The notes under the pieces: generated by a model
Told to the model about the DNA's origin: nothing
Database searches by the model: none
Seen by the model: the letters and a program-made list of their open reading frames with translations, nothing else
Translations under genes and position numbers: made by a program
Part shown: positions 43,890-52,968 of the stretch, piece after piece
Position numbering within the stretch: position 1 is the stretch's first letter
How the letters are laid out: each line of letters begins with the position of its first letter
NCBI GenBank assembly: GCA_021203305.1
Contig: JAJQBK010000019.1
Coordinates: forward strand, 1-64,000
Length of the DNA: 64,000 bases
Source: Lachnospiraceae bacterium
Lineage (GTDB): Bacteria; Bacillota; Clostridia; Lachnospirales; Lachnospiraceae
Direction of reading: 5' to 3'

Positions 43890-44831
43890 TCAGTCCTCGG
43901 CATCCCTGCGGCTCATGGACTGCTGCAGCCGCCTGTACAGCTCCTTCGCCGCGTTATAGCCCATCTGCTTTTCCCGGTAATTGATAGCCGCGCTCTCCAC
44001 AATCACCGCCAGATTTCTGCCGGGCCGGATGGGAATGGTATGGCTGACAATCTTATTGCCCAGATACTCCGTGTACTGCTCCTCCAGGCCGATGCGGTCA
44101 TAATCCCGCTCTCTGTCCCATTCCTCCAGATTGATCACCAGATTGATCTCATGGCTCTCCCGCACACTGGACACGCCAAACATTTCCTTGATATCCACAA
44201 TGCCGATGCCGCGAAGCTCGATGAAATGCTTTGTCACGTCCGGCGCGCTGCCGATCAGGGAATTGTCGCTGATTTTGCGGATCTCCACCGCGTCGTCGCT
44301 GACCAGGCGGTGCCCTCTTTTCACCAGCTCCAGCGCCGCCTCCGACTTGCCGATGCCGCTGTTGCCCGTTATCAGGACGCCCTCTCCGTAAACATCCACC
44401 AGCACGCCGTGAATCCGGATCACCGGCGCTAGTTTATAGGACAGCCACCGGATGGCCTCCGCGGTAAAATGGGAGGTCGTCTTGTCAGAGGTAAACACCG
44501 GAATCCCGTTTTCCTGAGCCTTCCGCAGAAAAAGCGCGTCCGGCTCCAGCCCTCTGCAGAACACGATGGCCGGGATCTCATGATAGGACATCAGCTTGCT
44601 GTAGACCTCCTCCTTTTTCTCCTCGGAAAGCTGCAACAGGTAGCTGGCCTCCACCAGGCCGATGATCTGTAAACGGTTCCCGTCAAAATAGTCAAAATAT
44701 CCCGCCAGAGGCAGTGCGGTCCGGTTGACGTCCGACTCGTAAATCTTGCGCTTGCTGTAGTCAATCTCCCCGATCAGGCTCTTGATGTCCAGATCCTTCA
44801 CCAGCTCCTTTAAATATACCCCGTTCCCCAT
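43890..44831 (-). CDS. hprK: HPr kinase/phosphorylase
   Basis: 313 residues. It phosphorylates and dephosphorylates Ser46 of HPr and Crh, the switch for catabolite repression. The P-loop GNSGIGKS is at 156-163; HRLVSDDAVEI follows; and the signature LRGIGIVDIKEMFGVSSV is intact. It lies 19 bases after uvrC and is likely in the same transcript. The Crh-like substrate gene is downstream in the cluster. Confidence 0.95.
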   Translation of the reverse strand: MGNGVYLKELVKDLDIKSLIGEIDYSKRKIYESDVNRTALPLAGYFDYFDGNRLQIIGLVEASYLLQLSEEKKEEVYSKLMSYHEIPAIVFCRGLEPDALFLRKAQENGIPVFTSDKTTSHFTAEAIRWLSYKLAPVIRIHGVLVDVYGEGVLITGNSGIGKSEAALELVKRGHRLVSDDAVEIRKISDNSLIGSAPDVTKHFIELRGIGIVDIKEMFGVSSVRESHEINLVINLEEWDRERDYDRIGLEEQYTEYLGNKIVSHTIPIRPGRNLAVIVESAAINYREKQMGYNAAKELYRRLQQSMSRRDAED

Positions 44832-44850
44832 AGAAATCCTCCTGTATTTT

Positions 44851-46812
44851 TCAGCTCAGGCCTTTTGATTCCGCGGCTGCCTGATCCGCTGTTTCCTGAT
44901 CCGCGGTTACCTGATCCGCTGTTTCCTTTTTATCCTGTTTCCTGTCCTGCTGCTCAAAAAATTCCTTAATTCTCTTCGCCTCGTTCCAGGGAATCTCCGG
45001 CACCGCCGCCAGCTCTTCCAGGCTCGCGTTCCGAATTTCCGTGATGGAATCAAAATGCCGCATCAGAGCCTTCCTTCTGGCCGGCCCTATCCCCGGAATA
45101 TCATCCAGCAGGCTCTTCACCTGGTCCTTGCCCCTTAAGCTTTTGTGATACTCAATGGCAAAGCGGTGAGCCTCGTCCTGAATCCGGGTGATCAGCAGAA
45201 ACCCTTCCGAATGGGTGTCTATGGGCAGCTCCTCATTCCGATAATACAGACCCCTGGTCCGGTGAGAATCATCCTTCACCATGCCGCACACCGGGATATC
45301 CAGATGAAGCTCGTTTAACACCTCCAGGGCGATATTGACCTGCCCCCTGCCTCCATCCATCAGCAAAAGGTCCGGAAATTTCGTAAAGCTTCCAAACTCG
45401 GCGTCCACGTTCTTTTCCCGCAGCTTACCGGCCTCCGCCAGCCCATGGGTGAAACGTCTTGTCAGCACCTCCCGCATGCACGCGTAATCATCCGGCCCGG
45501 TGACAGTCCTCATCCGGAATTTCCGGTAATCGCTCTTCTTGGGCTTTCCCTTCTCGTAGACTACCATGGACCCCACATTCTCGAAGCCGTTGGTGTTGGA
45601 AATATCAAAGGCCTCCATACGGTTCAGCTTCTCCAGCCCCAGCAGCGTCTGAATCTCCTTCACCGCGCCGATGGTGCGGCCCTCCTCCCTTTTGAGCTTC
45701 TCCCGGTCCTTCGTCAGCACCATGGAAGCATTATTGTGAGCCAGCTCCACCAGCTTTTCCTTGCTGCCCTTTAACGGAACCCTGATGTAGACCCGCCCTC
45801 CTCTGAGGCCGGTCAGCCACTTCTCTGTCAGCTCCCGCTCCTCAAAATCGCACTCCACCATCAGCTCTCTGGGAATAAAAGGCGTTCCCCCGTAAAACTG
45901 TAAAATAAAGTCCCTGAGAAGCTCCTCCCTTGGGCGCTCCCCGATCCTGGTCATATAATAATGCTCTCTGCCGATCATCCTGCCGCCGCGGACAAAAAAC
46001 ACCTGAATCACGCAGTCCGTCTCATCCCTGGCAAGAGCGATAATATCCTTGTCCTCCTGTCCGGCGTCCGTGATCTTCTGCTTTTCGCTGACCGCCCGGA
46101 CGCTGTCCATCAGATCCCGGTACCGGGCCGCCTCCTCAAACTCCATCCTCTCGCTGGCGTCCAGCATCTTCCGCTCAAGCTCCTCCATCACTGCCTGATG
46201 GTCGCCGTTCAGAAACGCCAGCGCCTGACGAACCCTCTGCCCGTATTCCTCCCTGGAAATATAGCCCTGGCAGGGGGCGGCGCACTGGCCGATATGATGA
46301 TTTAAACAGGCCCGCTCCTGCCCGATTTCCTTCGGCAGACTCCGGTTACAGCTGCGCAGGCCAAACAGCTTATTGATCAGCTCTATACTATCCTTCACCG
46401 CCGCGGCGCTGGAATAGGGGCCAAAATACCGGGATTTGTCTTTCTGAAGCTTTCTGGAAAAAAGAACCCTGGGATAGGGCTCCCCCACCATCACCTTGAT
46501 ATAGGGATATGTCTTTCCGTCCTTTAAAAGAGTATTATATTTGGGGCTGTACTCCTTGATCAGATTATTCTCCAGCACAAGAGCCTCCAGCTCCGAATCC
46601 GTCACAATGTACTCAAAGCGGGCAATCTGGCTGACCATCCTGTCGATCCAGGGGCCGCGCCCGATATTTTTGCGGAAATAGCTGCGCACCCGGTTATGGA
46701 GGTTGACCGCCTTTCCCACATATATAACAGCGTCAGCCTGGTCGTGCATCAGGTACACGCCAGGCTTCTTTGGTAATTTCTTTAATTCCTCCTCAAACTG
46801 AAACATCTGCAA
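44851..46812 (-). CDS. uvrC: Excinuclease ABC subunit C
   Basis: 653 residues. It makes both incisions in nucleotide excision repair with UvrA and UvrB. The GIY-YIG nuclease is at the N-terminus ([19 protein letters not shown]); the UvrBC helices follow (about 205-240), then the RNase H-like domain ([16 protein letters not shown]) and the C-terminal helix-hairpin-helix ([17 protein letters not shown]). The last 30 residues are a low-complexity tail of DQ-TADQ units, encoded by a short DNA repeat at 44876-44936. It follows ftsH by 18 bases. Confidence 0.95.
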   Translation of the reverse strand: MQMFQFEEELKKLPKKPGVYLMHDQADAVIYVGKAVNLHNRVRSYFRKNIGRGPWIDRMVSQIARFEYIVTDSELEALVLENNLIKEYSPKYNTLLKDGKTYPYIKVMVGEPYPRVLFSRKLQKDKSRYFGPYSSAAAVKDSIELINKLFGLRSCNRSLPKEIGQERACLNHHIGQCAAPCQGYISREEYGQRVRQALAFLNGDHQAVMEELERKMLDASERMEFEEAARYRDLMDSVRAVSEKQKITDAGQEDKDIIALARDETDCVIQVFFVRGGRMIGREHYYMTRIGERPREELLRDFILQFYGGTPFIPRELMVECDFEERELTEKWLTGLRGGRVYIRVPLKGSKEKLVELAHNNASMVLTKDREKLKREEGRTIGAVKEIQTLLGLEKLNRMEAFDISNTNGFENVGSMVVYEKGKPKKSDYRKFRMRTVTGPDDYACMREVLTRRFTHGLAEAGKLREKNVDAEFGSFTKFPDLLLMDGGRGQVNIALEVLNELHLDIPVCGMVKDDSHRTRGLYYRNEELPIDTHSEGFLLITRIQDEAHRFAIEYHKSLRGKDQVKSLLDDIPGIGPARRKALMRHFDSITEIRNASLEELAAVPEIPWNEAKRIKEFFEQQDRKQDKKETADQVTADQETADQAAAESKGLS

Positions 46813-46830
46813 GATTCCCTCCTGCGGATT

Positions 46831-49047
46831 TTACTCTTCCTCATCTTTATAATCAGCTCCGGAAAACCTCCCTCTGCCGGAAGTCTCTCCTTCCTCCGCG
46901 TCTCTTAACTGGCGCAGTGTCTGCTGATCCAGCGTCCTCTGGAAGCTGTCCTTCTCCTCCTGTGCCGGATCATCCGCCGGGGTATCGGAGGGCTTCTGAT
47001 CTTTTTGTCCGATCACGGCCTGGCCCTCATCAGAGGCCGGGTTTCCAAAAGCCTTCTCCAGCAGACGGTTCTTCTTTTCCTCCTCCGTCTCCTCCGGTTC
47101 CGGAATCCCCTTCAGCTCCCGGAAAATCTTCATAAATTCCTTGCCGGTGATGGTTTCCTTCTCAATCAGGAACTCCGCAAGTTTGTCCATGACCTCCCGG
47201 TTGTCCTTCAAAAGATCCAGCGCTTTCTGATAGCTTTCCTTTAAGAGCTTCATCACCTCATCGTCCACCATGGCAGCGGTGGAATCCGCGCACATCAGAC
47301 GCTTATTGCCGCTCAGGTACTGGCTCTCCACCGTCTCCAGGCACATCAGGCCGAAGCGGTCGCTCATCCCGTACTGGGTGATCATGGAACGGGCGATCTC
47401 GGTAGCCTGCTGAATATCATTGGAAGCTCCGGTGGTAATGCTGTGGAAGACCAGCTCCTCCGCGGCCCGGCCGCCTAAAAGCTCCACCAGCCTGTCGCAC
47501 AGCTCCTCCTTGGAATTTAAATATTTCTCCTCCTCCGGCACCTGCATCACATAGCCCAGGGCTCCCATGGTCCGGGGAACAATGGTGATCTTCTGCACCG
47601 GCTCGCTGTTTTTCTGTAACGCGGTGACCAGCGCGTGGCCCACCTCATGGTAGGAGACGATTTTGCGCTCCTCCTGGCTCATGACGCGGTCCTTCTTTTC
47701 CTTACCCACCAGCACCTGCTCCACCGCGCCAAACAGATCCTTCTGACTGACCAGCTCCCGGCCCTCCTTGACCGCGTTGATGGCGGCCTCATTGATCATG
47801 TTGGCCAGGTCGGAGCCCACAGCGCCGCTGGTGGCCAGGGCGATCTCCTTTAAATCCACCGTCTCGTCCAGCTTCACGCCCTTGCAGTGCACCTTCAGAA
47901 TTTCCACCCTTCCCTTTAAATCCGGGCGCTCCACGATGATACGCCTGTCCAGACGTCCCGGACGCAGAAGCGCCTTATCCAAAATCTCCGGGCGGTTGGT
48001 GGCCGCCAGGATAAAGATACCCTTGCTGGAATCAAAACCGTCCATCTCGGAAAGCAGCTGGTTTAAGGTCTGCTCCCGCTCACTGTCCCCGCCGCCGTAC
48101 CGGCTGTCCCGGCTGCGTCCGATGGCGTCGATCTCATCGATAAAAATAATGCAGGGCGCGTTCTTGTTGGCGTCCTCAAACAGGCTTCTCACGCGGGAGG
48201 CGCCCATGCCAACATACATTTCCACAAAGTCCGAACCGGTCAGGGAGAAAAACGGGACCTTCGCCTCCCCCGCCACCGCCTTGGCAAGCAGGGTTTTTCC
48301 TGTACCGGGAGGCCCCACCAGCAGCGCGCCCTTGGGAAGGCGGGCGCCGATGCCCGAATATTTGGCCGGATTATGGAGGAAATCCACCACCTCCACCAGA
48401 GATTCCTTGGCCTCGTCCTCACCGGCCACATCCGCGAAGGTCACCGACGTATTCTCCGGGTTATAAACCTTGGCGGTGTTTTTGCCCATGTTGAAAAGGC
48501 CGCCGCCGTGTCCGCCGCCGCCCATCCGGCGCATGATAAAGTAAAACGCTCCCCAGACAAGCACCAGGGGCAGCACATAGGAGAGCAGCATGGTAAGGAT
48601 GGTGCCCGATGTGCTGGGAATGGTGCCGGTAAAGTCCACCCCCGCCTCAATCAGCCTGGCCGACAGCGTATCATAATCCTCCATCATGGCCGTCTTGTAG
48701 ACCTTCTGGCTGGACTGGGCGTAATAAGCCTCCAGCGCGTTTAAGCTCTCACTCTCATCCTTCAGCTGCATATAGATCACGGAATCGCTGATCTGCACCA
48801 GCTCAATCTGGTCCTCCTCCAGAAGCTCCAGAAACTCACTGTAAGTAATTTCCTCCTGGGAACTGCCGGACAGCATGTTGGTCATGCTTAACAGCAGTAT
48901 CACGCAGACGACGGTCGTAACGACAAACGCGATGATATTCGGGCGGTTGTTGCTGCCGCCCGGACCGCCCTTGCCATGATTGTCGTTTCCCTGATTTTTC
49001 GGCTGATTCTGATTGTTGTTATATTCATCAAGGTTATTTTTGTCCAT
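46831..49047 (-). CDS. ftsH: ATP-dependent zinc metalloprotease FtsH
   Basis: 738 residues. A membrane protease that degrades misassembled and regulatory proteins. An Asn/Gly-rich N-terminus precedes two membrane helices (about 37-55 and 151-171). The AAA domain has Walker A GPPGTGKT (245-252), Walker B IIFIDEID and the second region of homology (ATNRPEILDKALLRPGR). The zinc site is HEVGH (467-471), with the third ligand Asp in ASNDIQQAT. The tail is long and acidic. Promoter at 49152-49180; the satellite-like element starts only 35 bases beyond it. Confidence 0.95.
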   Translation of the reverse strand: MDKNNLDEYNNNQNQPKNQGNDNHGKGGPGGSNNRPNIIAFVVTTVVCVILLLSMTNMLSGSSQEEITYSEFLELLEEDQIELVQISDSVIYMQLKDESESLNALEAYYAQSSQKVYKTAMMEDYDTLSARLIEAGVDFTGTIPSTSGTILTMLLSYVLPLVLVWGAFYFIMRRMGGGGHGGGLFNMGKNTAKVYNPENTSVTFADVAGEDEAKESLVEVVDFLHNPAKYSGIGARLPKGALLVGPPGTGKTLLAKAVAGEAKVPFFSLTGSDFVEMYVGMGASRVRSLFEDANKNAPCIIFIDEIDAIGRSRDSRYGGGDSEREQTLNQLLSEMDGFDSSKGIFILAATNRPEILDKALLRPGRLDRRIIVERPDLKGRVEILKVHCKGVKLDETVDLKEIALATSGAVGSDLANMINEAAINAVKEGRELVSQKDLFGAVEQVLVGKEKKDRVMSQEERKIVSYHEVGHALVTALQKNSEPVQKITIVPRTMGALGYVMQVPEEEKYLNSKEELCDRLVELLGGRAAEELVFHSITTGASNDIQQATEIARSMITQYGMSDRFGLMCLETVESQYLSGNKRLMCADSTAAMVDDEVMKLLKESYQKALDLLKDNREVMDKLAEFLIEKETITGKEFMKIFRELKGIPEPEETEEEKKNRLLEKAFGNPASDEGQAVIGQKDQKPSDTPADDPAQEEKDSFQRTLDQQTLRQLRDAEEGETSGRGRFSGADYKDEEE

Positions 49048-49151
49048 TGTTTTTCCCGTTTTTTCGTTTTATTAGATATTGTATAAATAGTATTGCGCCG
49101 GAGCAAAAATTCATAGCTGTTATTTTTTACAGACGCCATTTCAACAAACTT

Positions 49152-49180
49152 ATTATAGGTGCTCAACCCCCATAAATCAA
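49152..49180 (-). promoter_or_regulatory. Sigma-A promoter of ftsH
   Basis: TTGATT (49175-49180) and TATAAT (49152-49157) on the minus strand, 17 bases apart. The element's left attachment repeat begins at 49215, so the promoter is kept intact. Confidence 0.8.
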
Positions 49181-49214
49181 TATTCGATTTATGAAAAAAC
49201 GGCGGCAAATATGA

Positions 49215-49242
49215 AAGATTTGTGAATTATTTTAACAATAAA
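49215..49242 (+). repeat. Left attachment repeat (attL)
   Basis: A 28-bp direct repeat identical to 58744-58771. It contains the dyad-like core TTGTGAATTATTTTAACAA. It lies in the ftsH-pyrG intergenic region, so no gene was cut by integration. Confidence 0.9.
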
Positions 49243-49357
49243 AGGAGCTGGTCCTTGTTATTCTTTATGTTTCTCTGTCTTTGTCAGGAAATCCCATAAA
49301 ATAAAGGAATGAACACTTTGACTGTCTCTGTCCTGTTCTGTCGTCACATTTCTGAAA

Positions 49358-49387
49358 TGGTGTAAAAATTGGTGTAAAATTGGTGTA
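49358..49387 (+). promoter_or_regulatory. Putative integrase arm sites, left end
   Basis: Three directly repeated TGGTGTA heptamers at 49358, 49370 and 49381, spaced 11-12 bases. The same heptamer occurs twice at the right end (58655, 58666). Confidence 0.55.
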
Positions 49388-49390
49388 TAA

Positions 49391-50050
49391 CTATTTATCA
49401 TGTTTCCTTGCGAAACTAACAATAGCATTATTAAATCTAAATAATGCTAAATCTTTGGCCTCATACATGAACAAGCCTTCGCAATGATCTCCTGGTGGAT
49501 CGGAAAAAGGGAGAATACCTTGCTCTTCCGCCTGGCCAAATGTAAGTGTATCTTTAAATTCCTTATAAAGTGTTGCAATATGGTCCAACTCGGAACTTTC
49601 ACTTAAAAGATCTTCTATAAGCATTATTGACACCGAATTTTTAGAAAGACTTGTCAGAGTTTTTACTGCTTTAAGTGAAAGCCCTGACTGTGCTTGAATG
49701 TCAGCGGTGGCTCTGGTTTTTGTTTCAAAACCTTCCTCACATAGAAGATATCCCATTTCACAATTAAATATTTCGCAGAGGGCAACTAGCTGTTCAAGCT
49801 TTGCGACAGGTTTTCCTTTTTCCCATCCAATTACAGTTGACCTTGTAATTCCTTTGCCGGTAATCTTTCCTATTTTTTCAGCTAAATCTTCCTGAGTCAT
49901 TTTTTTCCCGTCAATTATAATTTCCGATCTACATTCATATATGCGATTTCCTACTTTGTACCACATGTTTGGCCCCTGGCAATCATCTATTGTCAGATTT
50001 GAGATACACGTTTTTTCTGCAGCTTCTTTTTTGTCCCCTATTTTTGACAT
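49391..50050 (-). CDS. CI-like HTH repressor of the element
   Basis: 219 residues. A Cro/CI-type helix-turn-helix is in the first half (MTQEDLAEKIGKITGKGITR, then TVIGWEKGKPVAKLEQLVAL). The C-terminal half shows no peptidase motif, so control by RecA-type self-cleavage is unlikely. It is transcribed divergently from the excisionase-like gene at 50173, the usual lysogeny switch layout. In staphylococcal islands the equivalent (Stl) is removed by a helper-phage protein; the same is possible here but unproven. Confidence 0.75.
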   Translation of the reverse strand: MSKIGDKKEAAEKTCISNLTIDDCQGPNMWYKVGNRIYECRSEIIIDGKKMTQEDLAEKIGKITGKGITRSTVIGWEKGKPVAKLEQLVALCEIFNCEMGYLLCEEGFETKTRATADIQAQSGLSLKAVKTLTSLSKNSVSIMLIEDLLSESSELDHIATLYKEFKDTLTFGQAEEQGILPFSDPPGDHCEGLFMYEAKDLALFRFNNAIVSFARKHDK

Positions 50051-50172
50051 TTTTCCCTCTTCTTTTAATTTAATTCGAAGTTTTTGACGGATTTACAGAT
50101 ACATTTTCTTGTGTATAATTATAACCAGATAGGCGCAAATAGTCAAATACAAATTACAATTAAGGAGGAAAG

Positions 50173-50391
50173 ATGAAGAAAAAAACAGTTTACAGCAATG
50201 AATTTATTGAAGCCACAAAAGGAAAAAGGTATTTAACCGTTCCTGAAGCGTGCGCTGCAACCACTTTAGGCCGTGACACCCTGGTAAGATTTGCCAAAAG
50301 ATGCGGAGTGCTTTTGAAAATCAATGATCGTCGTGTTGTTGACTCAGAAGTGCTTTATTCTGCTATGAGTGAATGTAAGGTTGAGGATTAA
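50173..50391 (+). CDS. Excisionase-like DNA-binding protein
   Basis: 72 residues starting MKKKTVYSNEFIEATKGKRY; a MerR/Xis-type winged helix (LTVPEACAATTLGRDTLVRF, then KRCGVLLKINDRRVV). Such proteins bend DNA for excision or act as early activators. It is the first gene rightward of the repressor, with AAGGAGGAAAG upstream. The next gene begins 17 bases on. Confidence 0.65.
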   Translation: MKKKTVYSNEFIEATKGKRYLTVPEACAATTLGRDTLVRFAKRCGVLLKINDRRVVDSEVLYSAMSECKVED

Positions 50392-50407
50392 GAACGGAGG
50401 AAACACA

Positions 50408-50797
50408 ATGCCAGAAATGAAAAAAGCCCGGACCGGTGCGCCAACACCGGAACGGGCAATGGAAGAAACCTGCAGCGGCCCACTTCCAGAGAACAAGTAT
50501 ACCACACTTGACCGTTCGATTTCAATATCGGAATTTTTGCGGTCAGGCGCAGACAATGCGCTCCATCTTGGGGAGCTGATGTTACTGACTGGCGCAGATG
50601 GCCGGACAGTCCGAAAGGCGATTGAAGTGGAACGGCGCCGGGGTGTGCCGATTCTGTCTGACAATCGAAACGGTTATTTTCTTCCGGCCTGTGAGGAAGA
50701 GAAAGAGCGGTTTGCCCGGTCAATGCGGCGAAGGGCCGGGGAGATCATGCAGACGGTGCAAGCGGTCGAGCGAGGCGGCAGGAAAGAGGCTTACTGA
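50408..50797 (+). CDS. Winged-helix protein of the element
   Basis: 129 residues. The N-terminal 45 residues are charged and disordered; a helix-turn-helix follows (LHLGELMLLTGADGRTVRKA) and then a wing with VPILSDNRNGYFLPA, as in phage early DNA-binding proteins. ATG 50408 is behind ACGGAGGAAA. It overlaps the next gene by one base, so the two are probably co-translated. Function is inferred as early regulation or replication. Confidence 0.55.
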   Translation: MPEMKKARTGAPTPERAMEETCSGPLPENKYTTLDRSISISEFLRSGADNALHLGELMLLTGADGRTVRKAIEVERRRGVPILSDNRNGYFLPACEEEKERFARSMRRRAGEIMQTVQAVERGGRKEAY

Positions 50798-51150
50798 TGG
50801 GGAGATCGAAAAAGACGCCTTTTCCGCCCTGGCAAAGTGAAGCAAATAACGGTGTTGAGCGCAATTATCCACGTCTTGCAAACACGATGTTAAAAAGCCC
50901 TGCATACCGAACATTGAGCGATAAAGCGAAAGTGATTCATACTGATATGCTATGGATTGCAGGCGGAGGGCGTGAATTTGTATATCCGCGTAGCCGGTAC
51001 AAAGATATTTGCGCACCTGCAACTTTTGCGCGGGTTCGTGATGAGTTGATATTACATGGATTTATTGAAATCACAGAGCATAATGTGACGCTTAGAAAGC
51101 CGGATGTATACATCTTTTCAGAGAGGTGGAAGCGCTTCAGACCGCCGTAG
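50797..51150 (+). CDS. Replication-initiator-like winged-helix protein (short)
   Basis: 117 residues. The pattern NYPRLANTMLKSPAYRTLSD followed by FARVRDELILHGFIEI is like the N-terminal winged helix of phage replisome organisers and RepA-like initiators. It is shorter than most and has no primase or helicase domain. A cluster of palindromes starts 14 bases after its stop (51164-51303), the place where a phage or plasmid origin is often found. The replication role is inference. Confidence 0.5.
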   Translation: MGRSKKTPFPPWQSEANNGVERNYPRLANTMLKSPAYRTLSDKAKVIHTDMLWIAGGGREFVYPRSRYKDICAPATFARVRDELILHGFIEITEHNVTLRKPDVYIFSERWKRFRPP

Positions 51151-51163
51151 CTGTTTAATTTGG

Positions 51164-51303
51164 CTGTTCGGTTTCTGAACAGTACACTGTTCAAGTTTTG
51201 AACAGTGTATGGAGCAAAAATGAGATTTTGAGGTCTTGCACTGTTCAGAAATTGAACAACCATTTCGCAATTTAACGCGTTAAAGTTGTTCAGAAATTGA
51301 ACA
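51164..51303 (+). repeat. Array of four TGTTC...GAACA palindromes (putative origin or operator)
   Basis: Four inverted repeats: 51164-51182 (CTGTTCGGTTTCTGAACAG), 51184-51208 (11-bp arms ending TTGAACAGTGT), 51242-51258 and 51287-51303 (both TGTTCAGAAATTGAACA). TTTAACGCGTTAAA, another palindrome, sits at 51271-51284. They lie in a non-coding gap of 264 bases. No gene is seen there. Confidence 0.75.
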
Positions 51304-51414
51304 CATATTATATATGCCATATCTTGTGGCTTAAAACAGAGAACCGGGAGGATCGGGAGAGGGTATAGAAAGCAGGATAAGGTATCTTGATTATTACAGA
51401 AGGAGGAAAAGCTT

Positions 51415-51909
51415 ATGAGCGAATTTACAAAAAGCGCGGCGCGGCTGGATCAGCTGGCCGAAGATTACAGAATCACCGGACTTTCCATTAAGTGTGCCAA
51501 TGCTGAGCTTGTTGAAATCATAGTCGGGATTTCAACACGAATACAACAGGAGCCGCGGCGCAATGAAGATCACGCGCGAGAATTGAGAGCGACGGTTGGC
51601 GACACCGCGAACAGGTCGCCGATTGTCCGGAAAATGGCTGCACAGGAACTTGAACGTCTGGAAGCGGTAACCCCGAAGATCACGCCGGAAGAACGCCAAA
51701 TGTTCCGGGAAAGGATGGACGAGGCGAATGCCGCAGTATCGGAAATGAAACAGCTAGAACTGCGCCTGACAACCGCCAGACGAGAACTGAGGCAGCAAAT
51801 CGATGAAGATTTTAAACTTTTGAAGATTTATCCACTGGATGCACAGTTGCTTTCACGTAACATCGAGGATAAGCAAGCAGAATTTTTGAAACGATTTGGG
51901 GAGGGATGA
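51415..51909 (+). CDS. Coiled-coil protein of the element, unknown function
   Basis: 164 residues, mostly helical with heptad character (residues 60-140). It starts MSEFTKSAARLDQLAEDYRI. No domain recognised. AAGGAGGAAAAGC precedes the ATG. It is followed within five bases by the zinc-ribbon gene, so it belongs to the same early operon. Confidence 0.55.
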   Translation: MSEFTKSAARLDQLAEDYRITGLSIKCANAELVEIIVGISTRIQQEPRRNEDHARELRATVGDTANRSPIVRKMAAQELERLEAVTPKITPEERQMFRERMDEANAAVSEMKQLELRLTTARRELRQQIDEDFKLLKIYPLDAQLLSRNIEDKQAEFLKRFGEG

Positions 51910-51913
51910 CACG

Positions 51914-52117
51914 ATGAAGGCTTATTATCAACTGTGCCCATATTGCGGCGCGGCCCTTGATCCTGGCGAAATGTGCGATTGCGGGGAGAACAGTAGCAGA
52001 AACCGCGCAGAGGGACGCCAGGCGACCTTTAGAGGGGATAACGGCAAAATCCTACACCTGAGACACGAAGACACTTTCGCGGCGCTTTTGCGCAATCCTG
52101 GAGGGTATACAGAATGA
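51914..52117 (+). CDS. Small zinc-ribbon protein
   Basis: 67 residues. CPYCGAALDPGEMCDC holds four cysteines in a CxxC-x(9)-CxC arrangement near the N-terminus, likely binding zinc. ATG 51914 follows GGGGAGGG. Its 3' end includes a 24-bp stretch (52081-52104) repeated exactly at 54936-54959. Its stop overlaps the start of the metallopeptidase gene. Confidence 0.55.
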   Translation: MKAYYQLCPYCGAALDPGEMCDCGENSSRNRAEGRQATFRGDNGKILHLRHEDTFAALLRNPGGYTE

Positions 52118-52947
52118 ATACAGAACACGAAAAGCGAATAGATCCCCCACTGCTCAATCAGATACCGGTGGAAGATCTGGAGCGGATGAAGCGTGACGGG
52201 TTGGCCGGATTGTGCGAATTGGACGATGAACAAATGAAAAGGATCTGGCGATTGATCCGCCGCGTGTGGTACACATTTTACGGCCTTATTGTCAAGAATG
52301 GTCAACCTGTAATTACCGGATTTTTCGTATTCAACGCAGACGAAAGTAAGGGCGACTTTTCACAGATCGGAGCCGTTTGCAGTGCACAGGATGGCCGCTC
52401 CTGTATTGGCCTTGATTACACGGCGGGGAATGCGTCAGATGATGATATAACACTCCTGCTGCTGCATGAACTGACGCATGTTGTTCTTCTTCAGGGTGAG
52501 CACGACAAAAAATTCGAAATTTTTTTGGACGAACTAATATCAAATTACAACAGAGAATTTGAAACCAATGTCGTTAACGATTATGAGGGCTTCACGGGAA
52601 GCGACGAGGAGGTCAAGATGATTATACAAAATCAGCGCCGCGCAGATTCGCGGGCGATTCCTACAGCCTGGCTTGAAAAGCTGAGCAGAACCGACAGTAA
52701 GAATGCTCCACAGCCAAAGCAGAAGAAATCTGCTGCCAGGAGGGAAACCGGGATGCTGAAAAAACGGCAGAAAGGACCAAACAGCAGTTCACCGCGGGTT
52801 ACAGCGCCGCGAAAGCGCAAGAAAGCTGACGATTCGTCACAAAGCGCACGCCAGGCAATGATCCGGCGGATGAAGGAGGGCGGTGCTACGGCGGCAAGCG
52901 GGAAATCACGAATCCAGAAGGACTTTAACGGCGTACACAAGGGATAA
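52114..52947 (+). CDS. SprT-like zinc metallopeptidase of the element
   Basis: 277 residues. The zincin motif is LLLLHELTHVVLLQGEHDKK: HExxH followed by a third His, as in SprT/WLM-type peptidases. Residues 1-160 carry the domain. The C-terminal 90 residues are lysine-rich and disordered, probably nucleic-acid binding. SprT-like proteases cleave DNA-bound or crosslinked proteins. It overlaps the zinc-ribbon gene by four bases (ATGA). The role within a satellite is unknown. Confidence 0.55.
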   Translation: MNTEHEKRIDPPLLNQIPVEDLERMKRDGLAGLCELDDEQMKRIWRLIRRVWYTFYGLIVKNGQPVITGFFVFNADESKGDFSQIGAVCSAQDGRSCIGLDYTAGNASDDDITLLLLHELTHVVLLQGEHDKKFEIFLDELISNYNREFETNVVNDYEGFTGSDEEVKMIIQNQRRADSRAIPTAWLEKLSRTDSKNAPQPKQKKSAARRETGMLKKRQKGPNSSSPRVTAPRKRKKADDSSQSARQAMIRRMKEGGATAASGKSRIQKDFNGVHKG

Positions 52948-52968
52948 CGACAGCGGAGGGAAGGCGTG

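Noticed and set aside
43085-43984. 299-codon plus-strand frame
   Set aside because: Antisense to glcK and hprK; Ser/Pro-rich mirror translation.
51164-51303. Palindrome cluster as a CRISPR array
   Set aside because: Only four units with irregular spacing, one of which differs, and no cas genes; better read as an operator or origin.
51928-52305. 125-codon minus-strand frame in the element
   Set aside because: Lies antisense to the zinc-ribbon and metallopeptidase genes, which overlap in the usual operon fashion and have good ribosome binding sites.
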